A stretch of 39,930 bases of DNA from Allorhizobium paknamense (GCF_030815125.1 NZ_JAUSWH010000024.1:1-39930); one strand, 5' to 3'; positions 8,544 through 16,476 are shown, counted from the first letter of the stretch. Made by a program: numbers and translations. Notes: generated by a model not told the origin, from the letters alone.

Positions 8544-9362
8544 GAAAGTCGGCGGCGTATTTATCCACAACAGCACCGTCTCGCCGTCGGAAAGGTTGCG
8601 CCAGGAATGCGGGCGCTGGCTTTCGAAATAGAAGCTATCGCCGCCCTGCAGCACGAAGAACTGGTCGCCATCCAGCACGATTTCCAGACTACCCGACAGC
8701 ACATGGATGAACTCCTCCCCCTCGTGCTGATAGGCGCCTTCGCTGGAGGCGCCGGGCGCCAGTTGGAAGCGATGGCATTCCATCTGGTTACGTCCCTCGG
8801 CCAGCACCTGAATGGTGACGCCTGTCGTGGTGGCTGGCCAACTTGTCCAGCGCCCGGAACGGATCAGCGATTCGCGCGTCAGCCGCTGTTCCTGGCCGTT
8901 GAGGGCAGCAATCGTCGTGCCGAAATGGCGCGCCAGTTCATGCAGGGCCGTGAAGGAAAGCCCCTGCGACGTCCGCTCGAAGGTGGAGAGCAGCGAAACG
9001 GAAAGGCCGGTCGCGCCTGCCACGGCCTCCAGCGTCTTGCCCGCCTCCCGCCGCAAGCGCCGAAGCTTGATGCCGATTGGCGGATCGATGTCGCCGCCAT
9101 CCTCAAGGTCGCCATCCTCCTCGGGCTCATCGGTCGCCTGCGGCTTCAGGCTTTCCCGGATGGCCGCCGGATTGAGCCCTTTTTCGGCCCTGAGCCAGCT
9201 GATCCGTTTCAGACGCTCGATATGGGCCGCATCATAAAGCCGCTGGCCGGAAGTCGTGCGCAAGGGCTCGATCAGGCCGTGATCTTCCCAGAGCCTCAGC
9301 GTCGAGGCGGAGACACCGGCAATGCGGGCAGCCTCCGCGATCTTGTAGCGAATATCGTTCAT
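8541..9362 (-). CDS. MerR-XRE-cupin fusion transcriptional regulator
   Basis: A 273-aa protein with three recognisable modules. Residues 5-72 are a MerR-type winged helix (IAEAARIAGVSASTLRLWED, then GQRLYDAAHIERLKRI). An acidic linker at about 74-95 (Asp/Glu/Gly-rich) follows. Residues 98-155 are an XRE/Cro-type HTH (IKLRRLRREAGKTLEAVAG, then GLSVSLLSTFER). Residues 195-270 are a cupin_2 beta-barrel (HEGEEFIHVLSGSLEIVLDG, ending PHSWRN). The XRE-cupin part resembles PuuR-type small-molecule regulators. It is divergent from gabT-gabD, so control of GABA catabolism is the natural inference, with the cupin as metabolite sensor. The stop codon is formed by the adjacent palindromic repeat. Carrying two different HTH domains in one chain is the notable point. 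Confidence 0.88.
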   Translation of the reverse strand: MNDIRYKIAEAARIAGVSASTLRLWEDHGLIEPLRTTSGQRLYDAAHIERLKRISWLRAEKGLNPAAIRESLKPQATDEPEEDGDLEDGGDIDPPIGIKLRRLRREAGKTLEAVAGATGLSVSLLSTFERTSQGLSFTALHELARHFGTTIAALNGQEQRLTRESLIRSGRWTSWPATTTGVTIQVLAEGRNQMECHRFQLAPGASSEGAYQHEGEEFIHVLSGSLEIVLDGDQFFVLQGGDSFYFESQRPHSWRNLSDGETVLLWINTPPTF

Positions 9363-9481
9363 GGCACCTTCTTATCAAGGGAATGCCGAAATATTCCAGC
9401 CCCCAAGCTCCGCCCATTCAGGTTGGCAGAGCCGGTTCAGAAAAACAGAGACGGGTCACCCTTTTTCCCGAACAAACTCGG

Positions 9482-9509
9482 TTGCAAACCTACAGAAAAA
9501 ATGTAGAGT
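9482..9509 (+). promoter_or_regulatory. Putative gabTD promoter with dyad operator
   Basis: TTGCAA (9482-9487) and TAGAGT (9504-9509) are spaced 16 bp apart. The dyad CTACA-N7-TGTAG (9490-9506) fills the spacer and touches the -10. A dyad in the spacer is typical for MerR-type regulators, and repressors could also bind there. The divergent MerR-XRE-cupin gene is the obvious candidate to bind it. Function is inferred from position only. Confidence 0.45.
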
Positions 9510-9565
9510 TTTTTCGAGCAATCATCAAGCCCACCATCAGAAGACGACCGACAGAGGGACCTTCC

Positions 9566-10846
9566 ATGCTGAATACCGAGATTTCCGCCCGCAAGAACGA
9601 CGCCATTTCGCGCGGCGTGGGCATGACCACCCAGATCTATGCCGACAAGGCCGAAAATTCGGAGATCTGGGATGTGGAAGGCCGCCGCTATATCGATTTC
9701 GCCGGTGGTATCGCCGTGCTCAACACCGGCCATCGCCATCCGAAGGTGGTGGATGCGGTGAAGAAGCAGCTCGACCGCTTTACCCATACCTGCCATCAGG
9801 TCGTGCCCTATGAAAATTACGTCGCGCTGGCCGAACGGCTGAACACGCTGACGCCCGGCAATTTCGAGAAGAAGACGATCTTCGCCACCACCGGCGCGGA
9901 AGCGGTGGAAAACGCCATCAAGATCGCCCGCTGTGCCACGGGCCGCTCCGCTGTCATCGCGTTTACCGGCGGCTTTCACGGCCGCACCTTCATGGGCATG
10001 GCGCTCACCGGCAAGGTCGTTCCCTACAAGGTCGGTTTCGGCCCGATGATGGGTGATGTCTTCCATGTGCCCTTCCCGCTGGAACTGCATGGCATCAGCG
10101 TCGAGACCTCGCTGGACGTGCTCGACAAGCTGTTCAAGGCCGATGTCGATCCCAAGCGTGTGGCCGCCATCATCGTCGAGCCGGTTCAGGGCGAGGGCGG
10201 CTTTTACGATGTGCCGCGTGCCCTGATGAAAGCGCTGCGCGAGATCTGCGATGCCCATGGCATTCTGCTGGTGGCCGACGAGGTGCAGACCGGCTTTGCC
10301 CGCACCGGCAAGCTGTTCGCCATGGAGCATTACGATGTGCAGCCGGATCTGATCACCATGGCGAAGAGCCTGGCCGGCGGCTTCCCGCTATCCGCAGTCA
10401 CCGGCCGTGCCGAGCTGATGGATGCGCCCGGCCCCGGCGGCCTGGGCGGCACCTATGCCGGCAACCCCTTGGCCATTGCCGCCGCCCATGCGGTGCTGGA
10501 CGTGATCGAGGAGGAAAAGCTGATCGACCGCGCCAACCATTTGGGCGCGCGGCTGAAGCAGCGGCTGGAAAGCCTGCGGGCGGAATTCCCGCAGATCATC
10601 GACATTCGCGGCCCCGGCTTCATGAATGCGGTGGAATTCGGCGTGCCGGGAACCGATAGGCCGAATGCGGATTTTACCAATGCCGTTCGGGTCAAGGCAC
10701 TGGAAAAGGGCCTCATTCTGCTGACCTGCGGCGTGTACAGCAACGTTATTCGCTTCCTCGCCCCGATCACCATTCAGGACGAGGTGTTCAATGAGGCGCT
10801 CGATATCATCGAAGCCTCGATCAGAGACGTAGCCGCGGAGGCTTGA
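9566..10846 (+). CDS. gabT: 4-aminobutyrate aminotransferase
   Basis: PLP-dependent class III aminotransferase (426 aa) moving the amino group of GABA to 2-oxoglutarate, giving succinate semialdehyde and glutamate. Visible motifs are TTGAEAVENAIKIAR (cofactor phosphate region), IIVEPVQGEGGFY, VADEVQTGFARTGK with the Asp that contacts the pyridine N, and the Schiff-base Lys at about residue 267 in TMAKSLAGGFPLSA. The ATG at 9566 is preferred over longer in-frame forms because GAGGGA lies just upstream and the length matches the family. gabD follows after only 3 bp, so the two form an operon, and the product of this enzyme is the substrate of the next. It is divergent from the fusion regulator gene. 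Confidence 0.95.
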   Translation: MLNTEISARKNDAISRGVGMTTQIYADKAENSEIWDVEGRRYIDFAGGIAVLNTGHRHPKVVDAVKKQLDRFTHTCHQVVPYENYVALAERLNTLTPGNFEKKTIFATTGAEAVENAIKIARCATGRSAVIAFTGGFHGRTFMGMALTGKVVPYKVGFGPMMGDVFHVPFPLELHGISVETSLDVLDKLFKADVDPKRVAAIIVEPVQGEGGFYDVPRALMKALREICDAHGILLVADEVQTGFARTGKLFAMEHYDVQPDLITMAKSLAGGFPLSAVTGRAELMDAPGPGGLGGTYAGNPLAIAAAHAVLDVIEEEKLIDRANHLGARLKQRLESLRAEFPQIIDIRGPGFMNAVEFGVPGTDRPNADFTNAVRVKALEKGLILLTCGVYSNVIRFLAPITIQDEVFNEALDIIEASIRDVAAEA

Positions 10847-10849
10847 CCC

Positions 10850-12334
10850 ATGACCATTTCCCCTGCCCTGACTGCAAAGCTCAAGGACCCGACGCTGATC
10901 ACCGACAAGGCCCTTGTCGGCGGCGACTGGACCTCGGCCAGCGCCGACGGCAAGACCTTCGACGTCACCAATCCTTCCACGGGCGAAGTGATTGCCACCC
11001 TTCCCGATCTTGGCAAGGCCGAGGTGGTGAAGGCCATCGACGCCGCCTACAAGGCCCAGAAGGCCTGGGCGAAGAAGACCGGCAAGGAGCGCGCCGGCGT
11101 GCTGCGCAAGCTGAACGACCTGATGGTTGCAAATGCCGATGACCTTGCCACCATTCTGACCACCGAGATGGGCAAGCCCTGGCCGGAAGCACGCGGCGAA
11201 ATCCTCTATGGCGCTTCCTATGTGGAATGGTTTGCGGAAGAGGCAAAACGCGTCTATGGCGATGTCATTCCCGGCCATCAGCAGGACAAGCGCATCCTGG
11301 TGATCAAGCAGCCCGTCGGCGTGGTGGGCGCCATCACGCCTTGGAACTTCCCCAATGCCATGCTGGCCCGCAAGGTGGCGCCTGCCCTTGCCGCCGGTTG
11401 CGCCATGGTCTCCAAGCCTGCGGCGCAGACGCCGCTTTCGGCGCTGGCCATGGCCATTCTGGCCGAGCGCGCAGGGCTGGATCCGGCGCTGTTTTCGGTG
11501 CTGACGGCCACCGATGCCGCCACTGTCGGCAAGGAATTCGCCGAAAACGACAAGGTGCGCAAGATCACCTTTACCGGCTCCACCAATGTCGGGCGCATTC
11601 TCATGCGCCAGGGTGCCGACCAGATCATGAAGCTTGGCCTGGAACTCGGCGGCAACGCTCCCTTCATCGTCTTTGACGATGCCGATCTGGATGCCGCCGT
11701 CGAGGGCGCGATGATCTCGAAATATCGCAATGCCGGGCAGACCTGCGTCTGCGCCAACCGCATCTATGTGCAGTCCGGCGTTTACGATGCCTTTGCCGCC
11801 AAGCTGAAGGAAAAGGTCAAGGGGCTCAAGGTGGGCGACGGCTTCGCCGAGGGCGTGACCACCGGCCCGCTGATCGACGCCAATGCCGTGAAAAAGGTCA
11901 AGGAACACATTGCCGACGCGCTCTCCAAGGGCGCCAAGGTGGAACTGGGCGGCGAACCGGCAGAGGCGGGAGAGCTGTTCTTCCAGCCCACCATCCTCAC
12001 CGAGGTGACCACCGAGATGAAGGTGGCGCGCGAGGAAACCTTTGGCCCCGTCGCGCCGCTCTTCCGCTTCGAGACGGAAGACGAGGTGATCGAAATGGCC
12101 AACAACACCGAATTCGGCCTTGCCTCCTATTTCTACGCCAGCGACATGGCGAAGGTCTTCCGGGTGGCCGAAGCCCTGGAATATGGCATGGTCGGCATCA
12201 ATACCGGCCTGATCTCCACCGAAACCGCGCCCTTTGGCGGCATCAAGCAATCCGGCCTTGGCCGCGAAGGCTCGAAATACGGGATCGATGACTATACCGA
12301 GATCAAATATATGTGCCTGGGCGGTATCGCCTGA
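10850..12334 (+). CDS. gabD: Succinate-semialdehyde dehydrogenase (NADP+)
   Basis: A 494-aa aldehyde dehydrogenase oxidising succinate semialdehyde to succinate, feeding the TCA cycle. The catalytic Glu sits in LELGGNAPFIVF (about residue 265) and the nucleophilic Cys in GQTCVCANRIYV (Cys299, followed one residue later by another Cys, as in redox-controlled GabD enzymes). The cofactor motif FTGSTNVGR and the C-terminal PFGGIKQSGLGREG are typical for the GabD class. It starts 3 bp after the gabT stop and is followed by a clear terminator. Confidence 0.95.
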   Translation: MTISPALTAKLKDPTLITDKALVGGDWTSASADGKTFDVTNPSTGEVIATLPDLGKAEVVKAIDAAYKAQKAWAKKTGKERAGVLRKLNDLMVANADDLATILTTEMGKPWPEARGEILYGASYVEWFAEEAKRVYGDVIPGHQQDKRILVIKQPVGVVGAITPWNFPNAMLARKVAPALAAGCAMVSKPAAQTPLSALAMAILAERAGLDPALFSVLTATDAATVGKEFAENDKVRKITFTGSTNVGRILMRQGADQIMKLGLELGGNAPFIVFDDADLDAAVEGAMISKYRNAGQTCVCANRIYVQSGVYDAFAAKLKEKVKGLKVGDGFAEGVTTGPLIDANAVKKVKEHIADALSKGAKVELGGEPAEAGELFFQPTILTEVTTEMKVAREETFGPVAPLFRFETEDEVIEMANNTEFGLASYFYASDMAKVFRVAEALEYGMVGINTGLISTETAPFGGIKQSGLGREGSKYGIDDYTEIKYMCLGGIA

Positions 12335-12342
12335 GGTCTGAA

Positions 12343-12370
12343 GCCCCGCCTGTATCAGGCGGGGCATTTT
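12343..12370 (+). terminator. Rho-independent terminator of gabTD
   Basis: A 10-bp perfect GC-rich stem (12343-12352 with 12356-12365), 3-base loop, followed by ATTTTTA. It lies 8 bp after the gabD stop, between gabD and the converging cupin gene. Confidence 0.9.
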
Positions 12371-12383
12371 TATGCCCCATTGA

Positions 12384-13397
12384 TCAGGCCGCGCGCCTGA
12401 CATCGGCCTTGGCAGCGGCTTGCGCCAGCGCCGCCCAGCCATCACCGGCGGCAGGCGCGAAGGTGAATTCCTCCGTGGCTTCGCCCAATTCATCCCAAAG
12501 CGAGAGACCCTCGCCATTGGCGCCGCTCAACAGCCAGCGCGCCGCCACGCCGGTTACTTCGGTGGCATAGGCGGTTCCGGCCGGAATATTGGCGAAATCG
12601 CCTGGCCGCAGATCATGGCTTTCGCCGTTCAGCGTCAGACGCAAGGCCCCTTCCAGAAGGTAGAGCGTCACATGGGTGCGGGCATGTGCGAGCGCTGGCA
12701 TCACCGCACCATGACCGGCTTCAATGGTGCGCATATCCACCGTACCATCGCACAGGCCGGGGGACAGCACCTGGGTGGACAGATGACCGGCAAGGCGATG
12801 GCGCGGACCATAGCCCGCCTGCAGGGCATAGGACTTGGGCTCTGTCGGCAGGGCGCGATCGGTCTCATCGCCTGAGGTCACCTCGGCATAGACCTGTTCC
12901 GGCACGCGCATCACGCCGAAGCACTGCATGCTCATGCCCATCCGCGAAAAATCGAAGGGATGGTTGACGGGCGGCAGACCCGGCTCATGCCACTCGCTGC
13001 CCGCATTGCCGAAAAATCCTTCCCAACCGCCCGGCGCCACAATGCCGAAAAATTGGGTGCGGGGCGCAACCGACTGGTAGGAATGCACATCATAGGGCCG
13101 GACATAGGCAAAATCGCCCTCCGTCAGAATGCGCGAAACACCATTGGCCCAGACGCGAAGGCGCCCACGGGTGCAAAACCAGGTATCATGCTCACGCTCA
13201 TGAAAATGCAGCGGAATCGGCTGGCGGTCGAGCGTGGCTTCGCAGACCACGGCGCCATAGCCGCCCTGGGTTTCCTCACGCCCCGCCAGCACGCGAACTA
13301 CCTGTCCGGCCACGACGAAAACATCCCCTTGACCCTGGCGCAGTACATAGGGAATGGCCTTGCCGGGCAGGCGGGTGGCGGTTTCGGATTGCGACAT
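12384..13397 (-). CDS. Quercetin 2,3-dioxygenase-like bicupin
   Basis: The 337-aa, two-cupin product has the length of bacterial quercetinases, metal-dependent dioxygenases that open the flavonol ring. In the N-terminal cupin, His64, His66 and His105 fall at the spacing of the metal ligands, in LHFHEREHDTWFCTRGRL and PYDVHSYQ. The position normally held by the metal-ligand Glu appears to be Asp71. The C-terminal cupin (about residues 225-285, THVTLYLLEG and PAGTAYATEV) lacks the second-motif His and may be structural. AAAGGA lies upstream of the ATG. It is 39 bp downstream of the esterase gene and very likely in one transcript with it, suggesting breakdown of a plant phenolic ester or glycoside. 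The true substrate is uncertain; other bicupin oxygenases are possible. Confidence 0.78.
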   Translation of the reverse strand: MSQSETATRLPGKAIPYVLRQGQGDVFVVAGQVVRVLAGREETQGGYGAVVCEATLDRQPIPLHFHEREHDTWFCTRGRLRVWANGVSRILTEGDFAYVRPYDVHSYQSVAPRTQFFGIVAPGGWEGFFGNAGSEWHEPGLPPVNHPFDFSRMGMSMQCFGVMRVPEQVYAEVTSGDETDRALPTEPKSYALQAGYGPRHRLAGHLSTQVLSPGLCDGTVDMRTIEAGHGAVMPALAHARTHVTLYLLEGALRLTLNGESHDLRPGDFANIPAGTAYATEVTGVAARWLLSGANGEGLSLWDELGEATEEFTFAPAAGDGWAALAQAAAKADVRRAA

Positions 13398-13436
13398 GAC
13401 ATCTATCCTTTCAACACATTCATCGTTCTGTTCGGA

Positions 13437-14231
13437 TCAGGCCGTCAAAACACGGCGGAAAAAGCGCAGCAGGGCGGGCGCGATGCGGGCGGAAAAGCTG
13501 CCGGGCGCGTCCGGCGCCTCCTCGGAAAACCACAGATGCGCGGCATCCGGCAGCTCCACCGCCGTCACCGGATAGCCCGCCTGGCGAAGCGCCACGGCAA
13601 AGGCTGCGGACTGCTCCGGCGCGACCTCGCGGTCAACATGTCCCCAGCAGAGAAAGACCGGCATGGCGCGATCATAGGTGATCTGCCGCAACGGCGAGGC
13701 CTGATGGTAGATCAGCGGATTGGCGAAGGGTTTGACGCCCAGCAGACACTCGGTCTTATCCATCGCTGTCACGCTGTTGACTGCCCGATCCGCCTGCCAA
13801 TGGGCCAGAAGATCATAGACCCCGTAGATCCCGGCAAAGGCTTTCGGCACAGGGCAATTGAAGGCGGGCGAAAGGCTTGCCAGCGCGCCGAGATGCGCAC
13901 CCGCCGAAACACCCAGAACAGCAATCCGTTGCGGATCGATGCCATGCTCGCGCCCGGCCTCGGTAAAAAAACGCAGGGCGGCAGCCACATCCTCGACATT
14001 GCCGGGAAAAGCCGGTGTTTCGGCGCTTGCCCGCCGATAATCGACGCTGGCGAAAGCAAACCCGGCCCGGGCGAAGAAAGAACCCCAGGCACTCAAAGCG
14101 CCGCGATGGCCCCTTATCCAGCCGCCGCCGGAAACGCCGAGGATCAAGGGAAACGGTCCCTCTCCTTCCGGCAGATAAAGATCCGCTTGCAACGCGTTTT
14201 CTGCGATATCCGCATAGGTAACGATAATCAC
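13437..14231 (-). CDS. Alpha/beta-hydrolase esterase (acetyl/feruloyl-esterase-like)
   Basis: A 264-aa cytoplasmic hydrolase with a complete triad: oxyanion-hole region VSGGGWIRGH, nucleophile Ser in GVSAGAHLG, acid Asp in CWGHVDREV and His in DAAHLWF. The pattern matches the BD-FAE/HSL-like group acting on short acyl or aromatic esters. The start is a GTG at 14231 with GGAGGAGG about 13 bases upstream, a slightly long spacing. No signal peptide. It is followed after 39 bp by the quercetinase-like cupin gene, and the LysR gene lies upstream on the same strand, so the three may form a regulated set for aromatic ester use. Confidence 0.85.
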   Translation of the reverse strand: MIIVTYADIAENALQADLYLPEGEGPFPLILGVSGGGWIRGHRGALSAWGSFFARAGFAFASVDYRRASAETPAFPGNVEDVAAALRFFTEAGREHGIDPQRIAVLGVSAGAHLGALASLSPAFNCPVPKAFAGIYGVYDLLAHWQADRAVNSVTAMDKTECLLGVKPFANPLIYHQASPLRQITYDRAMPVFLCWGHVDREVAPEQSAAFAVALRQAGYPVTAVELPDAAHLWFSEEAPDAPGSFSARIAPALLRFFRRVLTA

Positions 14232-14358
14232 AGTCGCTCTCGAGCCTCCTCCACAGCAGGTTCGGGAAAAGCGGACGCCGGCTCACCTTCCCGCTCCCAC
14301 CCAGTCTCCTCTCCGGGCGGGAGGCCACTATCGCACAAAACGGCACGGGACAGAATTG

Positions 14359-14370
14359 AATTTATAAATT
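14359..14370. promoter_or_regulatory. AT-rich palindrome upstream of the esterase operon
   Basis: A perfect 12-bp palindrome AATTTATAAATT in the 185-bp gap between the LysR gene and the esterase gene, next to a second AT-rich stretch (TATATATAAAT, about 14390). Such AT dyads are common LysR-type binding targets. The GC-rich neighbourhood makes it stand out. Binding by the adjacent regulator is only inferred. Confidence 0.35.
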
Positions 14371-14416
14371 ACGGGTATTGATTTCGTCTATATATAAATC
14401 GCCTCGCGTAAGCTGG

Positions 14417-15358
14417 TCATGATGGAGGAGGAAGCTCTCCATCTTTCCGCTTCAAGAGATCGCGTGCCACCGCTTCCCCCAAGGACGCCAAGGCTTCGAA
14501 ATGCGCCTTGCGGGCACTGATCCGCCGCCAGTAGAAACCGATCACCCGCTCGCCCGGCCAGCCTTGCAGCCGCAACAGCCGCACATTCTCCTCGCGGGCC
14601 ATTTCGGAGCGGACGTAAAGCTCCGGGAACAGCGACAGGCCCATTTCGATCGACACCATCTGCCGCAAGGCATCCAGGCTGGTGCCTTCGTAATCATCCG
14701 TCAGCGTCGCGCCGGAAAGACTGGCCAGCGCCCGCACATCGTCCAGCAGACGGTGACCGCGCCCGAGCGTCAGCAGCCGCTCGCCGCGCAGCGCTTCCAC
14801 CGGCACCACGGTTTGACGGGCCAGGGGATGATCGCGGTGGACACCGAGATAGATGACTTCCCGGCAGATCGGCTGAAAGCAGAAGGTGTCCGGATCGTCG
14901 GGCTGCTGGCCGAGACCGCAATCCACCTCACCGGCCTGCACGGCCTGCTCCAGCACACGGGGGCGATCCTCGCGGATATAGAGTTTCAGCTCGCGATGGC
15001 GGGCATGCAGAGTGGGCAGAAGATAGGGCAGGAAATAAGGCCCGAAGGAGGAAACGACCCCCAGCCGCATCACCCCGCCCAGATGGCTGCGCGCACTGGC
15101 AGCCAGCACCTTGATGTCATCAAGCCCTGCCAGAATGATGCGCGCCGCCGCGATGATTTCGGCCCCCACCGGCGTCGGCGTGATCTGACCGGGCGCACGC
15201 TCAATCAGTTGCGCGCCCAATTGCTTTTCCAGAAGCGCCACCTGCACGGACAGCGTCGGCTGCGACACATTGCAGCGCCGGGCCGCTTCGCCGAAATGCC
15301 CGGTTTCCCCCAAGGCCACCAGATATTCCAGCTGACGATGGCTTGGACGAAAAGGCAT
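14417..15358 (-). CDS. OxyR-like LysR-type regulator lacking the redox cysteines
   Basis: A 313-aa LysR-type regulator with N-terminal winged HTH (residues 5-62, HFGEAARRCNVSQPTLSVQV) and a periplasmic-binding-like sensor domain. It resembles OxyR in overall sequence (RQLEYLVAL at the start, LGVVSSFGPYFLPYLLP, the GH-LLDD segment). In E. coli OxyR the segment GHCLRD carries Cys199 and a second Cys lies nine residues later; here the matching positions are Arg203 and about Ala212. Cys147, Cys160 and Cys165 exist elsewhere. It therefore should not sense peroxide by the standard disulfide and may bind a metabolite. An OxyR-type four-box site lies just upstream (15373-15409), suggesting autoregulation. 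Confidence 0.88.
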   Translation of the reverse strand: MPFRPSHRQLEYLVALGETGHFGEAARRCNVSQPTLSVQVALLEKQLGAQLIERAPGQITPTPVGAEIIAAARIILAGLDDIKVLAASARSHLGGVMRLGVVSSFGPYFLPYLLPTLHARHRELKLYIREDRPRVLEQAVQAGEVDCGLGQQPDDPDTFCFQPICREVIYLGVHRDHPLARQTVVPVEALRGERLLTLGRGHRLLDDVRALASLSGATLTDDYEGTSLDALRQMVSIEMGLSLFPELYVRSEMAREENVRLLRLQGWPGERVIGFYWRRISARKAHFEALASLGEAVARDLLKRKDGELPPPS

Positions 15359-15372
15359 CTGGCTTAAACCCC

Positions 15373-15409
15373 ATAGAGAAAAACTATCGGAACAATATTA
15401 TCAATGAAT
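15373..15409. promoter_or_regulatory. OxyR-type binding site in the divergent promoter region
   Basis: Four tetranucleotides in exact N7 spacing, ATAG-N7-CTAT-N7-ATAT-N7-GAAT, match the OxyR tandem-dyad consensus (ATAG-N7-CTAT-N7-ATAG-N7-CTAT) perfectly in the first half and partly in the second. It sits between the LysR gene (15358, minus) and the small DUF465-type gene (15461, plus). GGAACAAT also occurs twice here (15389, 15411), 22 bp apart. The spacing is seen directly; binding is inferred. Confidence 0.5.
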
Positions 15410-15460
15410 TGGAACAATCGGCAAGGACAGGCCACATCAGAGGCGTAGAAAGGAGGCTGT

Positions 15461-15643
15461 ATGAAAGCCCTGCTGAACGCCCTCAAGACCCGTCACTCCA
15501 TCCTGCTGGCCAGGATCAGCGACGAAGAACGCAAACCAAGGCCTGATGGTTTACGTCTTCGCAATTTGCGCATGCTCAGGCTCAGCCTGTCGGGGCAGAT
15601 TGCGGCTCTCGAACGTCAGGAGCGCTTGCAGCCAGCCCACTGA
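15461..15643 (+). CDS. Small DUF465/YdcH-like protein
   Basis: A 60-aa, Arg/Leu-rich helical protein. The layout (LKTRHSILLARISDEER, then PRPD, then LRNLRMLRLSLSGQIAALER) resembles the DUF465 family of short coiled-coil proteins, whose members share H..L...I..E, a P.D turn and a basic second helix. The function of the family is not established. A near-ideal Shine-Dalgarno AGGAGG (15451-15456) four bases before the ATG strongly supports this start. It is divergent from the OxyR-like gene and shares its control region, and it is followed by a terminator-like hairpin, so it is a single-gene transcript. Confidence 0.75.
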   Translation: MKALLNALKTRHSILLARISDEERKPRPDGLRLRNLRMLRLSLSGQIAALERQERLQPAH

Positions 15644-15650
15644 TCTACCG

Positions 15651-15696
15651 CGAAAAGCCTCCTGCCACGAGCTCTGCAACAACGGGAGGCTTTTCG
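15651..15696 (+). terminator. Terminator of the small DUF465-type gene
   Basis: A 12-bp perfect stem (15651-15662 with 15685-15696) with a 22-base loop. The rising arm ends in GGCTTTTCG, giving a short T-run inside the stem. It lies 7 bp after the stop codon. Confidence 0.65.
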
Positions 15697-15730
15697 TTGA
15701 ATCAAAACTGAAGACCCTCCAAACCCGCAC

Positions 15731-15761
15731 AAAAAGGGCCGGCAGGGAAACCTGCCGGCCC
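15731..15761 (-). terminator. Rho-independent terminator of efp
   Basis: An 11-bp perfect GC stem (15736-15746 with 15751-15761) with a GAAA/TTTC loop. On the minus strand it is followed by TTTTT (15735-15731). It lies about 150 bp past the efp stop, after two repeat copies, and is oriented to end the efp transcript. Confidence 0.8.
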
Positions 15762-15804
15762 AGTTCATTTCACAAGGATCTCTGTCAGACTTTATAGTGT
15801 TCTA

Positions 15805-15850
15805 AGCATTTCCGGACCGAAAACCGGTTCCCACTTTTCCTGGAAATGCT
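15805..15850. repeat. Intergenic repeat type A, copy 1 of tandem pair
   Basis: Bounded by AGCATTTCC and GGAAATGCT, a 9-bp perfect inverted repeat, with the core AAAACCGGTTCCCACTTTT in between. It is nearly identical to the copy at 15862-15909 and to the partial copy at 8364-8400. Confidence 0.85.
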
Positions 15851-15861
15851 TTTTTGTTTTC

Positions 15862-15909
15862 GCATTTCCGGACGGAAAACCGGTTCCCACTTTTCCTGAA
15901 AATGCTTTA
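15862..15909. repeat. Intergenic repeat type A, copy 2, supplying the efp stop codon
   Basis: Second of two tandem copies, spaced by a T-rich 11 bp. Its last bases, TTA at 15907-15909, are the complement of the efp TAA stop, so the repeat abuts or overlaps the coding end exactly. Confidence 0.85.
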
Positions 15910-16476
15910 GTTCTTGGCGCGTTCCACGTAGGAATTGTCTTCCGTGGCAATCACCACGCGGGTGCCGGCATCGATATGCGGCGGCACCATGGTGCGCAGG
16001 CCGTTGGAGAGAATGGCGGGCTTGTAGGAGGAAGAGGCCGTCTGGCCCTTCACGACCGGCTCGGTCTCAACGATTTCCAGCGTGACGTGACGCGGCAGTT
16101 CGACTGCCAGCGGCACGCCTTCATGGATGGAGAGAATGCAGGTCATGCCTTCCTGCAGATAGGCCTTCTGGTCGCCCATGGTATCGGCATCGACCACGAC
16201 CTGATCATAGCTTTCCGGGTTCATGAAGTGGAAGCCTTCGCCGTCTTCATAGAGGAACTGGAAGTTCACGTCTTCCACGAAGGCGCGCTCCACCTGTTCG
16301 GTGGTGCGCCAGCGCTCCGACACCTTCACGCCATCGACGATGCGGCGCATATCCACCTGCGTAACCGGCGTGCCCTTGCCCGGATGGAAGTTCTGGGCGG
16401 TGAGAACGACGTAGAGCTTGCCTTCCACTTCCAGAACATTGCCCTTGCGGACGGAGGAGGCGATGATCTTGACCAT
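15907..16476 (-). CDS. efp: Translation elongation factor P
   Basis: EF-P binds between the P and E sites of stalled ribosomes and promotes peptide bonds at polyproline stretches. The 189-aa product has the normal three-domain length. Lys34, the modified residue, is present in NFHPGKGTPVTQ; the KOW-like N-terminal domain (1-65) and two OB-fold domains follow, with the conserved C-terminal part GLRTMVPPHIDAGTRVVIAT. The ATG at 16476, preceded by AAGGAT, gives the canonical MVKIIASSVRKGN start; a 21-residue upstream extension is unsupported. It is divergent from epmA-epmB, whose products install (R)-beta-lysine on Lys34, which confirms the lysylation branch rather than rhamnosylation. The third enzyme EpmC, a hydroxylase, is not in the window. 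Confidence 0.97.
   Translation of the reverse strand: MVKIIASSVRKGNVLEVEGKLYVVLTAQNFHPGKGTPVTQVDMRRIVDGVKVSERWRTTEQVERAFVEDVNFQFLYEDGEGFHFMNPESYDQVVVDADTMGDQKAYLQEGMTCILSIHEGVPLAVELPRHVTLEIVETEPVVKGQTASSSYKPAILSNGLRTMVPPHIDAGTRVVIATEDNSYVERAKN

Noticed and set aside
10388..12517. A 709-codon minus-strand frame opposite gabT and gabD
   Set aside because: It spans two real genes and a terminator; composition is that of an antisense shadow.
12960..14381. A 473-codon plus-strand frame
   Set aside because: It covers the cupin and esterase genes in antisense and crosses their intergenic gap.
15389..15418. Two GGAAC boxes as EcfG promoters for the small gene
   Set aside because: No CGTT-like -10 lies 16-17 bp downstream of either.
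15805..15909. Tandem repeats as a possible CRISPR array
   Set aside because: There are only two copies with an 11-bp T-rich spacer, each copy is itself palindromic, and further copies are dispersed.
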